Assembly: GCF_000390185.1 (NCBI RefSeq)
Contig: NZ_AQHR01000088.1
Span: forward strand, 248,001 to 312,000
Source of the DNA: Lunatimonas lonarensis
GTDB taxonomy: Bacteria > Bacteroidota > Bacteroidia > Cytophagales > Cyclobacteriaceae
Direction of reading: 5' to 3'
DNA length: 64,000 nt
Shown here: positions 9,824 through 18,611 of the stretch, piece by piece
How positions within the stretch are numbered: the first letter of the stretch is position 1
Layout of the letters: every line of letters begins with the position of its first letter
Made by a program: the position numbers and the translations under genes
The notes under the pieces: model-generated
The model's input: the letters and a program-made list of their open reading frames with translations, nothing else
Database searches by the model: none
Told to the model about the DNA's origin: nothing

Positions 9824-10207
9824 ATGTCTATAAAACACATTGTACAAACAGCAGCCCTGCTAGGTGCCCTAGCGGTAGGAATCGGCGCATTCGGCGCCCA
9901 CGGCCTCGCGGAGATATTGCAGGCGCAAGGTAGATCGGACACCTTCGAAACCGCTGTTAAGTATCATTTTTACCACAGCTTGGCCGCACTGATCTGTGCT
10001 TCCATTGCCCTCCGTTTTCCTGCCATTCGTCAGTGGAGGCAGGCAGCACTGTTTTTTTTCGTAGGAATCTTGATTTTCTCGGGCTCACTTTACGTATTGT
10101 CTCTTACGGGAATCACTTGGCTGGGAGCCATCACGCCTTTGGGGGGAGTTGCTTTCATCCTGGGCTGGTGCTGGATCGCCTGGGGAGGATCCCAACTAGA
10201 CCAGTGA
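9824..10207 (+). CDS. DUF423 family inner-membrane protein (YgdD-like)
   Basis: 127 aa with four predicted membrane helices (about 7-24, 48-65, 72-92, 98-120). The pattern ALAVGIGAFGAHGL near the N-terminus and the C-terminal GAITPLGGVAFILGW are typical of DUF423. Function is unknown. It starts 3 bases after yggS, and a 29-base gap separates it from the carboxypeptidase gene, so the three may form one transcript. Confidence 0.9.
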   Translation: MSIKHIVQTAALLGALAVGIGAFGAHGLAEILQAQGRSDTFETAVKYHFYHSLAALICASIALRFPAIRQWRQAALFFFVGILIFSGSLYVLSLTGITWLGAITPLGGVAFILGWCWIAWGGSQLDQ

Positions 10208-10236
10208 TCAACAATCGCTAAACCGAATTATTCTGA

Positions 10237-11532
10237 ATGGGCATCAAAACGATTTCGATTTTTGTCATAACCTTTTTCATCTACACCTCGTTGCTCGCTC
10301 AGTCACCAAGAGAGAGGTACAGGGAGCTGGATGGATTGATAGGTCAAAACTCATTCTTCAACAACCACCTGACAGGCTTCCTGCTGTATGACCTGGATAG
10401 CCAAACAGTACAATTTGAAAAAAACAGCCACCTGTATTTTATTCCCGCCTCCACCACCAAGATCCTTACGTTTTTTGCCTCACTATTGGTGCTGGGAGAT
10501 AGCACAACGCTACTTAGGTATTTGCCCAAAGGGAATGATGTCGTCATCTGGGGAACAGGAGACCCTTCGCTCTACTACCCCGCCGCTGGCATACCGAAAC
10601 CAAAAATTGACCCGTTTCTAGCCCGCTACAAAGAAATCTTCTTCTCCGACCACAACTGGAAAGACGAAGCATTTGGATACGGCTGGCAATGGGATGACTA
10701 TAATTTCGCCTACTCCGCCGAAAAATCACCACTGCCGCTTTATGGCAATTTGGTAACGGCAATAAACGTGAACAACCGTCCGCACCTAAGCCCCTCTTTG
10801 TTCAGTGTCTACCAAAGTGACAAAAATGTGCGCAACGTCACTAGGGAATGGCGTTCAAATGATTTTTTCTACAATCCAAAAACCTACAATGGCATGCGTG
10901 CGCAGGTACCATTTATTACCTCCCAAAAGACCTTTGTCAACTTGGCAAGCCTGGAATGGGGCAAGGTAGTTCATGCGTCAAAAGACCCTCTTCCCCCTAA
11001 TCATTTTGTACTAAAAGGTGTACCTACACGTACACTTTACAAGGAAATGATGCTTGAAAGTGACAATTTCATCGCCGAGCAATTGTTGCTTCAGGTATCA
11101 GACGAAGTTTTTCGGGAATTAAATACCGAGAAGACAATTGAGTACATTCAAAAAACCTACCTGATGGACCTGCCTGACAAGCCACAGTGGGTAGATGGTT
11201 CCGGCCTTTCCAGACATAATCTGATAACTCCCCGATCGCTTGTAACGGTGCTGGAAAAAATCTACCGATTACTGCCGGACGAAGAAATTGCCCAGATTTT
11301 TCCGGTAGGCGGCCGAACGGGCACACTCAAAAATAACTATTATGCTCCCACCCCTTACGTAATCGCCAAAACTGGCACCGTAAGCAATAACCATAGTCTA
11401 GCAGGGTTTATAAAAACGCGGAGCAACAAAACCTATGCCTTTGCACTGATGAACAACAACTACCCCTACCGTGCTACGGCTGTCCGAAGGGAAATCGAAA
11501 AAGTCTTACTTTATATCCGGGATAATTTTTAA
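10237..11532 (+). CDS. D-alanyl-D-alanine carboxypeptidase/endopeptidase, PBP4 (peptidase S13) family
   Basis: 431 aa with a signal peptide ending near LLAQ (residue 21). All three penicillin-binding motifs are visible: SxxK as S72-T-T-K75 (nucleophilic serine), SxN as SDN near residue 273, and KTG as AKTGTVSNN near residue 377. In the periplasm it should trim terminal D-Ala or cleave D-Ala-mDAP crosslinks of peptidoglycan. The following gene is an LD-carboxypeptidase, so the two enzymes of peptidoglycan turnover sit together. Slightly shorter than E. coli DacB (about 477 aa), as is common in this phylum. Confidence 0.93.
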   Translation: MGIKTISIFVITFFIYTSLLAQSPRERYRELDGLIGQNSFFNNHLTGFLLYDLDSQTVQFEKNSHLYFIPASTTKILTFFASLLVLGDSTTLLRYLPKGNDVVIWGTGDPSLYYPAAGIPKPKIDPFLARYKEIFFSDHNWKDEAFGYGWQWDDYNFAYSAEKSPLPLYGNLVTAINVNNRPHLSPSLFSVYQSDKNVRNVTREWRSNDFFYNPKTYNGMRAQVPFITSQKTFVNLASLEWGKVVHASKDPLPPNHFVLKGVPTRTLYKEMMLESDNFIAEQLLLQVSDEVFRELNTEKTIEYIQKTYLMDLPDKPQWVDGSGLSRHNLITPRSLVTVLEKIYRLLPDEEIAQIFPVGGRTGTLKNNYYAPTPYVIAKTGTVSNNHSLAGFIKTRSNKTYAFALMNNNYPYRATAVRREIEKVLLYIRDNF

Positions 11533-11560
11533 TTTCAATCCCGAACCAAAAACCACCGCC

Positions 11561-12604
11561 ATGAACAAAAGAAATTTTATGAAAAGCCTGCTGATGGCCG
11601 GGAGCGTCCTGCCGTTTGTAGGACATAGATCGTTCGCCAGCTCTTATGAAATCCCTGCAAAGTTGTTCCCCGCTCCACTCAAAAAGGGTGACCTGGTAGG
11701 ATTGATCAGCCCCTCAGCCGCCACACCCGAAAAAATCCTGATCACTTTTGCCACCGAAGCACTGGAAGCACTCGGGTTTCGTGTCAAGGCAGGGCCCAAC
11801 CTCTTTAACCGAAGAGGACACCTGGCCGGCACAGATGCAGAACGGGCTGCAGATCTGAACGCCATGTTTTCGGATCCGGAGATAAAAGCCGTGATATGCC
11901 TTCGAGGAGGTTCCGGAGCCGCCAGGATACTGCCTTTGATCGATTACGAGGCGATCCGGAGAAACCCCAAGCCCTTATTGGGATACAGCGACATCACGGC
12001 ACTCCACCACGCCATCTACGCAAAAACCGGCCTGATCACCTTCCACGGGCCAAACGGTACCGGAAGCTGGAACAGCTTCAACGTGCGTCAATTTGAAAAG
12101 ATCTTTTTCGAACGTGAACTCCTGACATGGGAAAATGAATTGGTGGAGGAAGATGATCTTGTTATCAAAAAAAACCGGATTCAAACCATCCGCGGCGGAA
12201 CGGCGGAGGGAATTTTGTTTGGAGGTAACCTGACGGTTCTTACAGCCATTGCCGGATCCCCGTACCTTGCGGACTTCCGAGACAAAATCCTATTTCTGGA
12301 AGATATTGGCGAAGAACCTTACCGGATTGACCGTATGATGAGCACACTGAAACTCATGGGCGCGCTGGACCAGATCCGGGGATTCATATTTGGTCAGTGT
12401 ACAGATTGTGACCCCTCCTCTGGCTACGGCAATCTTAACTTAGACCAGATTTTCGACGACTACATTCTACCCCTAGGCATCCCCGCCTACCGGGGTGCCA
12501 TGATCGGACATGTGCCAAAACAGTTTATCTTGCCGATGGGCGCTAGCATCACCCTAGATGCAGATGCCGGCAATTTTAAACTAAACGAACGGATATTTAG
12601 CTAA
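11561..12604 (+). CDS. LD-carboxypeptidase, peptidase S66 family
   Basis: 347 aa from the ATG at 11561. An earlier in-frame ATG at 11471 would overlap the PBP4-type gene by 62 bases. The N-terminus MNKRNFMKSLLMAGS resembles a Tat-type signal with KR in place of RR, which implies export. S66 landmarks: KKGDLVGLISPSA at the start of the mature domain, LRGGSGAARILP, the nucleophile serine in GYSDIT, a glutamate in the LFLEDIGEEPYRIDRM segment, and the histidine in IGHVP. The enzyme removes the terminal D-Ala of tetrapeptide stems during murein recycling. An exported version is notable, since E. coli LdcA is cytoplasmic. Confidence 0.92.
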   Translation: MNKRNFMKSLLMAGSVLPFVGHRSFASSYEIPAKLFPAPLKKGDLVGLISPSAATPEKILITFATEALEALGFRVKAGPNLFNRRGHLAGTDAERAADLNAMFSDPEIKAVICLRGGSGAARILPLIDYEAIRRNPKPLLGYSDITALHHAIYAKTGLITFHGPNGTGSWNSFNVRQFEKIFFERELLTWENELVEEDDLVIKKNRIQTIRGGTAEGILFGGNLTVLTAIAGSPYLADFRDKILFLEDIGEEPYRIDRMMSTLKLMGALDQIRGFIFGQCTDCDPSSGYGNLNLDQIFDDYILPLGIPAYRGAMIGHVPKQFILPMGASITLDADAGNFKLNERIFS

Positions 12605-12681
12605 TGGGTATCTCTGTTTGCTTTTACTACTCGAAACTCTTGGCTGGATTTGAATTAATTGAAAAACACCTGTAAACTTCT

Positions 12682-13485
12682 ATGGATGGTTTTGGTTACC
12701 CCACCATGTCCTCCTTCTTCCTTAAAGAAATTATTCATCCCCTAAAAACAGTCGTACTGCTTTCCTTGCTGGTATTCCTATGGATTTCATGCAGCGATGG
12801 CAGGTTATCAATCATGGAAGATACACCCATTCATCCATCTCAAAAGAGAAGCCTCCCGTTTCGGACTGGACCAATATCGTATTTGGCACTGGGCGATTCC
12901 TATACCATTGGTCAGGGTGTTGCGCCATCACAGAACTTCCCAAGTCTCCTAACCTCAAAATTGAAAAAAAGGGAGATTGAGATAAATCCCCCCCTAATCA
13001 TTGCCACGACCGGATGGACTACACAGGACTTGCTAAAGGGAATCCGGGAAGCCGACCTGGACAATAAACAGTTTGATTTGGTGACGCTATTAATCGGAGT
13101 AAACAATCAATACAGGGGGCAATCACTTGATGATTATGGGAAGGATTTTACCGAACTACTGGAGAAATCGTTGAGATTGGTCGGAAGTGAAAAAGAAAGG
13201 GTCATTGTCATTTCGATCCCTGACTGGGGAGTGACGCCCTATGCCACTTCGTTGGGGCGTGATAAGACGAAAATTGCATTGGAAATCGACCTTTTTAACG
13301 AGAAAAAGAATTCATTGACCGAAGCTTTGGGCGTCAGGTATTTGGACATAACTACAGAATACCGTTCGCTGGGCCATATGGAGCAATACCTTGCAGGCGA
13401 CGACCTACATCCGAGCGAAAAAGTATATGACCGATGGTCGGAAATGCTGCTGGAAATAATCTTGAATGAAATGAATCTCAGGTAA
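12682..13485 (+). CDS. SGNH/GDSL hydrolase lipoprotein
   Basis: 267 aa (in-frame ATG also at 12706). Hydrophobic stretch LKTVVLLSLLVFLWISC gives a lipoprotein cysteine near residue 37. SGNH blocks: block I LALGDSYTIGQG (nucleophilic Ser), block III LLIGVNNQYRG (Asn), and block V GDDLHPSEKVYDRWSE (Asp-His pair). Likely an envelope-bound esterase or lipase of unknown substrate. It stands alone between the LD-carboxypeptidase and a convergent DUF1573 gene, and its stop codon lies inside the hairpin that separates the two. Confidence 0.88.
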   Translation: MDGFGYPTMSSFFLKEIIHPLKTVVLLSLLVFLWISCSDGRLSIMEDTPIHPSQKRSLPFRTGPISYLALGDSYTIGQGVAPSQNFPSLLTSKLKKREIEINPPLIIATTGWTTQDLLKGIREADLDNKQFDLVTLLIGVNNQYRGQSLDDYGKDFTELLEKSLRLVGSEKERVIVISIPDWGVTPYATSLGRDKTKIALEIDLFNEKKNSLTEALGVRYLDITTEYRSLGHMEQYLAGDDLHPSEKVYDRWSEMLLEIILNEMNLR

Positions 13486-13514
13486 GCCCACGGAAAGCGA
13501 TGGGATTACCTGAG
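13477..13514. terminator. Bidirectional hairpin between convergent genes
   Basis: Arms CTCAGGTAA (13477-13485) and TTACCTGAG (13506-13514), with an inner CCCA/TGGG extension. The left arm contains the TAA stop of the SGNH gene. There is no clear U-tract on either side, so it may act as a bidirectional block or only protect 3' ends. Confidence 0.5.
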
Positions 13515-13520
13515 AACATG

Positions 13521-13922
13521 CTACCTTGTTCCTTTAGGAAGCACATTAGATATCAACGACACCTTTTCGATAGGTTCTGAGGCGTTGGAATAAATCCTGA
13601 CCACCGAATTCTGCTTTCCCATTTTACCCGCTGAATTGAAGGAGACCTTGATTTCTCCCCCCTGACCCGGGGCAATAGGTTCCTTTGGCCAAGCAGGAAC
13701 GGTACACCCGCAGGTGGCAGCTACGTTTGAGATAATCAACGGTGTTTTACCCGTATTTTCAAACTTGAACACATGCTGTACCTTATCCCCTTGGGTAATA
13801 TTGCCAAAATCAACAGAGGATTCCTGAAAGGAAATCACCGGTGTTTCGGCCGACCTTTCCTGTGCATGAACAGTCATTGCCATCAGTATTCCGACGAACA
13901 ACAAATAAGCTATCTTCTTCAT
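13521..13922 (-). CDS. DUF1573 domain secreted protein
   Basis: 133 aa. Signal peptide 1-20 ending VHAQ. The single Ig-like domain shows the DUF1573 signature: VDFGNITQGDKVQHVFKFEN, TPLIISNVAATCGCTVPAWPK and PGQGGEIKVSFNS. This is an ASH/MSP-like beta-sandwich very common in Bacteroidota, with an unknown role at the envelope. It is followed on the same strand by no gene and preceded by the RecD-like helicase 15 bases upstream. Confidence 0.92.
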   Translation of the reverse strand: MKKIAYLLFVGILMAMTVHAQERSAETPVISFQESSVDFGNITQGDKVQHVFKFENTGKTPLIISNVAATCGCTVPAWPKEPIAPGQGGEIKVSFNSAGKMGKQNSVVRIYSNASEPIEKVSLISNVLPKGTR

Positions 13923-13937
13923 ATTTTCAAATTGTGG

Positions 13938-15413
13938 TTAATCCAACTCCTCTACGCTTTTAAGGAAAAACTTTCCGTGAAAGTTCACCATAAACAACAC
14001 TTCTTTTGCTCGGGTCATGGCCGTATAAAGCCAACGGATGTACTGTCGATCCAACTGCTGATCGGTGAGATAACCTTGATCCACAAAAACGGCATCCCAC
14101 TGTCCACCTTGGGATTTATGGCAAGTCAATGCGTAGGCAAACTTTACCTGCAGGGCATTGAGATAGGGATCTTTCTTCAACGACTCCCTAAGCTCCTTTT
14201 TGCCCGACACGTCTTGGTAGTCCATAGACACCTCTCGATAAAGTCTACTCCATTCCTCCTGCCCTAATGAAGGCGAAGTGCTATACAATGTATCCAGAAT
14301 GATCTTTGCTTCGAAATAGGGCTCATCTGGATAATCAATTAGCCTCAGTTCCAACGTAGCAAACCTTAGGCCATACAGTTCCTCAAAGGAACGGATTTTT
14401 AAAATCTCCACAAAATCCCCGTTTGCCAAAAAGCTTATCCGATCCGAATCGGCCATGTAGGTGTAGTTGTTTTTAACAATCATTAACCTATCCCCTGCGG
14501 AGATCTCATCCTCAAAAAAATGGATCGTTCGTCTAATGTACTGATTGTACTGAACCGCCGCCTTATTGGAACGGGTCACTATCACTGTACTGTCCAGGCC
14601 AAAGGTATCGTAGGCATACCTCAATCCATCTTCCAGGCGTTCTCCGTTCATACGAAAAAAATCCTTGAAGGATCTAGAATAAAACCTAATTGTTGGTTCC
14701 TTTTTTGCAAGTTCATTTCTCAGCCTGGTCGCATTATAGAGAATGCCAGAATCCATTTGCTGCCTGGTCACCTCTGTAAACTGCACCTCCTCAACCGTAA
14801 GCCCAAAGTGTCGGACTAGATAATGTCTATCCAATGCCGGACTATGTTCGCTTCCGACAGGCGGAAGCTGAGCCTCGTCACCTATGAGCAGTAATCGATT
14901 GGAGTCGTGCTGAAAAACAAACAGCGCCAAATCCCGAAGCAGAAAGTTGGAGGTCCCGCTGTCGTCCGCCAACATTGATGCTTCGTCAACGATAAACAAG
15001 GTCTGCTGATAGTAGTTCTTTTGAAGCTCAAAGCCTCCTCCGGAAGAAGCCCCGTCTTCACTGGGCCGATAAATTATCTTGTGTATGGTAAATCCGGTTT
15101 TGCCTGCATATCCGCTCATTACCTTGGCCGCCCTACCGGTAGGGGCCATCATCAGTGACCGCATGTTTAGGCGGGGCAGTGCTTTTACCAGCGCAGCAAC
15201 CACCGAAGTTTTCCCCGTGCCGGCATAGCCCTTTAATACGAAGGCAGACTTAGGTACAACCTCTTCCCCCAGAAATCTGTCCATAAGGTGGAAGAAACGC
15301 TCTTGACTGGCAGTGGGCCGATGGGGAAAATATTTTCGAATGTGGACAGATGGCTTTTGCAACGCGTTATATTTACGGAACAGACACGAATCTAAGGGGA
15401 ATATGCCTAACAT
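13938..15413 (-). CDS. RecD-like / UvrD_C_2 ATP-dependent DNA helicase
   Basis: 491 aa from an ATG at 15413. The frame stays open to 15620, but that part lies wholly inside the divergent Nudix gene and has no family features. A TTG at 15362 (474 aa) just before KPSVHIRKYFPHRPTASQ is an equally good start. Motifs: Walker A GYAGTGKTSVVAAL, APTGRAAKVMSGY, Walker B FIVDEASMLADD, LIGDEAQLPPVGSEH, and near the C-terminus YALTCHKSQGGQWDAVFVDQG (motif VI, UvrD_C_2) and YTAMTRAKE. Belongs to the short single-subunit RecD2-like/Pif1-like SF1B helicases, 5'-3' in known members. Role in repair or recombination is inferred. Confidence 0.88.
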   Translation of the reverse strand: MLGIFPLDSCLFRKYNALQKPSVHIRKYFPHRPTASQERFFHLMDRFLGEEVVPKSAFVLKGYAGTGKTSVVAALVKALPRLNMRSLMMAPTGRAAKVMSGYAGKTGFTIHKIIYRPSEDGASSGGGFELQKNYYQQTLFIVDEASMLADDSGTSNFLLRDLALFVFQHDSNRLLLIGDEAQLPPVGSEHSPALDRHYLVRHFGLTVEEVQFTEVTRQQMDSGILYNATRLRNELAKKEPTIRFYSRSFKDFFRMNGERLEDGLRYAYDTFGLDSTVIVTRSNKAAVQYNQYIRRTIHFFEDEISAGDRLMIVKNNYTYMADSDRISFLANGDFVEILKIRSFEELYGLRFATLELRLIDYPDEPYFEAKIILDTLYSTSPSLGQEEWSRLYREVSMDYQDVSGKKELRESLKKDPYLNALQVKFAYALTCHKSQGGQWDAVFVDQGYLTDQQLDRQYIRWLYTAMTRAKEVLFMVNFHGKFFLKSVEELD

Positions 15414-15906
15414 AAAAAAAGAAATTGAGGAGAAATTTGGAAACCGGCTACGTACCAGGGTGAATGGAATCTTGGTCAGGGACAACAAAATACTCATGAT
15501 CAAACACCGCATGGGTGAAGGCAGATTTTTTTGGAACGTACCGGGCGGAGGCATGAAGTATGGCAGCAGCGCACCCGAAAACTTGATAAGGGAATTTAAA
15601 GAGGAAACCGGGCTCCACATACAGGTGGATGAATACCTATTTCTCCACGAGTTTCTCGAGCCTCCCCTTCATGCCATCGAGCTATACTTTGCGGTGTCGG
15701 TGGTAGGAGGCAAACTGGAATTGGGAAAAGATCCCGAACTGGATGGCAATAGCCAACTGATCAGCGAAATTCAGTTCCTTGGAGTAGATGACATAGAAAA
15801 AATCAGCAACAAAGAAAAACATGCCATGTTCTGGGGAATAAAATCTGCGGATGACCTAGGAAAATGGAAAGGATATTTTAATTTTGGAAATAAATGCATA
15901 AACTAG
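15403..15906 (+). CDS. Nudix hydrolase
   Basis: 167 aa from ATG 15403; an in-frame ATG at 15313 would run deep into the helicase gene. The Nudix box is recognisable as GGGMKYGSSAPENLIREFK followed by EETGL. The REUxEExGU core is intact, so the metal-binding glutamates are there, but the first conserved Glu of the box is a Ser. Members hydrolyse nucleoside diphosphates linked to another moiety; the substrate cannot be predicted. Its start codon overlaps the possible ATG of the divergent helicase. Confidence 0.88.
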   Translation: MPNIKKEIEEKFGNRLRTRVNGILVRDNKILMIKHRMGEGRFFWNVPGGGMKYGSSAPENLIREFKEETGLHIQVDEYLFLHEFLEPPLHAIELYFAVSVVGGKLELGKDPELDGNSQLISEIQFLGVDDIEKISNKEKHAMFWGIKSADDLGKWKGYFNFGNKCIN

Positions 15907-15967
15907 CATCTTATTAAAAACCATCAAATCTTTAAATCATATTAACAGACGTTAAAATCAATCAAAA

Positions 15968-16549
15968 ATGAATCTGACCAGAATTTTATCCGTCGTCTTC
16001 CTATTGGGTGCACTTGGATTAGGGTACAAACTTTATTTGGGAGTGGACGAAGTAGTGGAAGAAGAGAAAAGACTTGCTCGTACAGAAGCCAGGATTATCG
16101 AAAAACTCCAGATGCTCCGTGATGCGCAGATCGCCTACCGAGGGGCAAAAGGTCAGTATGCCGGAAGCTGGGAAGAGTTAAGGGATTACATCAGTGATGG
16201 TGACATTTTCATAGTGGTGAGAAAAGAAACCACCAAGCTGTTGGATTATGGTAAGGAAGAGATTACCGTTACCTTCGATACACTTGGTTCTGTTAACGTA
16301 ATGGATTCCTTGTTTAACGAACGAAAGTATCCAGATTTCAACTTGGAAACCCTGAATGTGGTACCTGGATCCGGTGGAAAAACCTTTGAGTTCTTCACCG
16401 ACAAAATCGAAAGAAGCGGGCGTGAAATCGCCGTATTTGAAATTAGGGATCCTGCTCCCATCAACCCGGCAAGAAGGAAGAACAACAATGAAAAGGCACT
16501 CCGCGTGGGCTCTAGAGTCGATGCCTCTACCTCGGGTAACTGGGAATAA
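15968..16549 (+). CDS. Conserved hypothetical protein with N-terminal membrane anchor
   Basis: 193 aa, not assigned to a named family. One N-terminal membrane helix (about 5-24), then a charged helix (VEEEKRLARTEARIIEKLQMLRDAQIAY). The segment AQIAYRGAKGQYAGSWEELRDY recalls the alpha-helical spine and post-helix region of pseudopilins, but no prepilin peptidase site is seen. The C-terminal half is beta-rich with a basic, Asn-rich tail. It is 3 bases upstream of the DUF3822 gene and lies in a run towards coaD, so these three probably share a transcript. Confidence 0.75.
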   Translation: MNLTRILSVVFLLGALGLGYKLYLGVDEVVEEEKRLARTEARIIEKLQMLRDAQIAYRGAKGQYAGSWEELRDYISDGDIFIVVRKETTKLLDYGKEEITVTFDTLGSVNVMDSLFNERKYPDFNLETLNVVPGSGGKTFEFFTDKIERSGREIAVFEIRDPAPINPARRKNNNEKALRVGSRVDASTSGNWE

Positions 16550-16552
16550 ACC

Positions 16553-17386
16553 TTGGCTAATAGCGGAAAATATATCCTGAGTAAATTTCATGGCGATAAA
16601 CTGGATCTCGATGAGGTATCCGGTTTATCGCTTTTCTTGTTTACCAGGAATCTGATTGTATTGGCCAAAAATGAATCCAAAAGAATTGCTGCGGTCAATC
16701 TATATTCATTTCAGGAGCGATCGGACTTAAACAATATCATCGACGAAGATCCGCTTATAAACTCACCCAATACCTCCGGACGACTTTACCTTCACAACGG
16801 TTGCTTCATTTTGGTGCCTCAATCCCTTTTTGACCCTTCCCATTGCGACGCATACCTTAACTTACACACGTCCTTCATTCCATCAGAGATGGAAGTGTTT
16901 TACGATGGTGTTCATGGCAATAGCATCCAAGTGGTTGGATGCGCAGAGAAGGAGTTGCTATCGGCCTTGGACACGGCACTCCCTGATTTAGATGTTTCCT
17001 CGGGGGCTACTGTCTATCTTTCTTTTCTCCTGGATAGCTTCACCCCGTCCAACGAGCAAGAACTTGTTTTAATGCCCTCTCTAGGGTCATTGTATGTTGG
17101 TGCTTTTCAATCCGGAAAGTTGGTCTTATTCAATCATTTCCCCATACATACGGAACAAGACCTAATGAAATACCTCTTCTCGACGGTTAAAACACTTGGC
17201 TTTGACCAACAGACGATACAGGCGTGGATTATAGGGGATTTGGCCCATGTATTTGGTTCGACAGAACAGCTACAGCCGTTTTTCAATCGCCTTGACCATA
17301 TGGCCACTCCGGAGACCCTTCTCTACGAGCCAGGCGCCATCGAGTTTCAAAAATCCGGTCTACTTGAAGCCTACTGGGGCCATTAA
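16553..17386 (+). CDS. DUF3822 family protein
   Basis: 277 aa, starting at a TTG 3 bases after the previous stop; no ATG in this frame would keep the conserved N-terminus. The sequence (LSLFLFTRNLIVLAKN, HTSFIPSEMEVFYDGV, MPSLGSLYVGAFQSGKLVLFNHF) fits DUF3822, an actin/ASKHA-like fold found almost only in Bacteroidota. It is commonly next to coaD, as here, with a 9-base gap. Function unknown. Frequent neighbour rsmD is absent from this spot. Confidence 0.85.
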   Translation: MANSGKYILSKFHGDKLDLDEVSGLSLFLFTRNLIVLAKNESKRIAAVNLYSFQERSDLNNIIDEDPLINSPNTSGRLYLHNGCFILVPQSLFDPSHCDAYLNLHTSFIPSEMEVFYDGVHGNSIQVVGCAEKELLSALDTALPDLDVSSGATVYLSFLLDSFTPSNEQELVLMPSLGSLYVGAFQSGKLVLFNHFPIHTEQDLMKYLFSTVKTLGFDQQTIQAWIIGDLAHVFGSTEQLQPFFNRLDHMATPETLLYEPGAIEFQKSGLLEAYWGH

Positions 17387-17395
17387 CGTTCAATT

Positions 17396-17848
17396 ATGAA
17401 GACTGCACTGTTTCCAGGTTCCTTTGACCCTTTTACCAAAGGGCATCACGACATTGTGCTGCGCGGACTAAACCTGTTCGATGAAATCATCATATCTATT
17501 GGACATAATACGACCAAAAAGACCCGCTATTTCGAGGTGGATTTCATGGTAGACAAAATCGAAAAACTGTATCAAAATCACCCCAATGTCCGGGTGGTTC
17601 TCTACAACGAACTCACTTCTTCGCTTGCCAAACGAGAGGGGGCAAATTACCTGCTCCGGGGATTGAGAAACACTACGGACTTTGAGTACGAGAACACCAT
17701 CAGTCAGATGAACCGGTACCTCAACGAGGAGCTTGAAACGGTTTTCTTGATCACATCCCCACAATTCGCAGCAATTTCCTCCACCATCATTCGGGAGGTT
17801 CACCGCTATGGAGGCGATGTATCTGAATTTTTACCCTACGACATCTGA
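17396..17848 (+). CDS. coaD: Phosphopantetheine adenylyltransferase
   Basis: 150 aa. Nucleotidyltransferase signature FPGSFDPFTKGHHDIVLRGL at the N-terminus (T/HxGH motif as KGHH), then YLLRGLRNTTDFEYE and the C-terminal ISSTIIRE (SSS/TxxR motif). It makes dephospho-CoA from ATP and 4'-phosphopantetheine, the fourth step of coenzyme A synthesis. Its last 13 bases overlap the 3' end of the convergent Nudix gene. Confidence 0.97.
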   Translation: MKTALFPGSFDPFTKGHHDIVLRGLNLFDEIIISIGHNTTKKTRYFEVDFMVDKIEKLYQNHPNVRVVLYNELTSSLAKREGANYLLRGLRNTTDFEYENTISQMNRYLNEELETVFLITSPQFAAISSTIIREVHRYGGDVSEFLPYDI

Positions 17849-18528
17849 AGCACTTTGGGGCAGGACTTCAAAAAACGCTTATACAGGTATCGCATCGATG
17901 GATAGGAATTCACTAGGGCAATTTTGGCTTCCTGATGCGTCATCCATCGGATATCGTCTATACCCTCCTCTACCTGAGGGGCCATTTCCGAATCCTTCAC
18001 GCATTCCATCGAGTACCAATAGGTCTTTTTAAGGATATTCTTCCGGTTTTGGGTATACGTATGCCACGTTTTACCTATAGGTGCCTTTAACCTGACCTTA
18101 AGGCCACACTCCTCCTCCACTTCCCGAATGGCACACGCTTCCGGGGTTTCTTTTTTCTCAAACTTACCTTTGGGAAAATCCCATTTACCAAGACGATGGA
18201 TAAAAAGTATTTTATCATCCTCTTTCGTAACCACTCCACCCGCTGCCTTTACTATGTAAAACCTGCTCTTGATGAATTCCTGCAACTCCTCTTTGATCCC
18301 ACTGACAACCGTAATACTGTCCAGTTTTTTCAACTTCCGGGTACGAAGAAGATAGAGCAGCTTCACTATGATCTCACGGGAGGGGTTAATGATCAACACA
18401 TCGTCAAACAACCCGGTAAAATGGGGCAAATCCTCTGGTTTGTCGTAAATGACTTCAAAGGTACGGTTGGTCTGTAATTCTGACGGGGAACAAAGCTCCA
18501 AAGGCTTGTCGTTGATAAAAATCTTCAT
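17836..18528 (-). CDS. Nudix hydrolase with N-terminal extension
   Basis: 230 aa from ATG 18528 (a second ATG lies 21 bases upstream). The first about 95 residues are not part of the Nudix fold and contain LLYLLRTRKLKKLDSITVVS. The Nudix domain (about 97-220) has a complete box, GKFEKKETPEACAIREVEEE then CGL, with a WDFPKG lead-in typical of MutT/diadenosine polyphosphate-type enzymes. Substrate unknown. It runs convergent with coaD and overlaps its end. Confidence 0.9.
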   Translation of the reverse strand: MKIFINDKPLELCSPSELQTNRTFEVIYDKPEDLPHFTGLFDDVLIINPSREIIVKLLYLLRTRKLKKLDSITVVSGIKEELQEFIKSRFYIVKAAGGVVTKEDDKILFIHRLGKWDFPKGKFEKKETPEACAIREVEEECGLKVRLKAPIGKTWHTYTQNRKNILKKTYWYSMECVKDSEMAPQVEEGIDDIRWMTHQEAKIALVNSYPSMRYLYKRFLKSCPKVLQMS

Positions 18529-18579
18529 TGCCCAAGCAAGTTTTTTCAAAAATGCACTTTTTTTTTACCCCTCACAACC

Positions 18580-18607
18580 TTGGTTAAAAATTTATACCAT
18601 AATTTTG
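18580..18607 (+). promoter_or_regulatory. Candidate promoter of pyrE, possibly leaderless
   Basis: TAATTTTG at 18600-18607 fits TAnnTTTG exactly, with a TTG 17 bases upstream (18580-18582; slightly short spacing). Transcription would begin at or within a few bases of the pyrE ATG at 18612, implying a leaderless or nearly leaderless mRNA. Confidence 0.3.
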
Positions 18608-18611
18608 ATCC

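Noticed and set aside
11471-11560. N-terminal extension of the LD-carboxypeptidase
   Set aside because: It would overlap the PBP4-type gene by 62 bases and hide the export signal beginning at 11561.
15414-15620. N-terminal extension of the RecD-like helicase
   Set aside because: Entirely antisense to the Nudix coding region and without helicase motifs.
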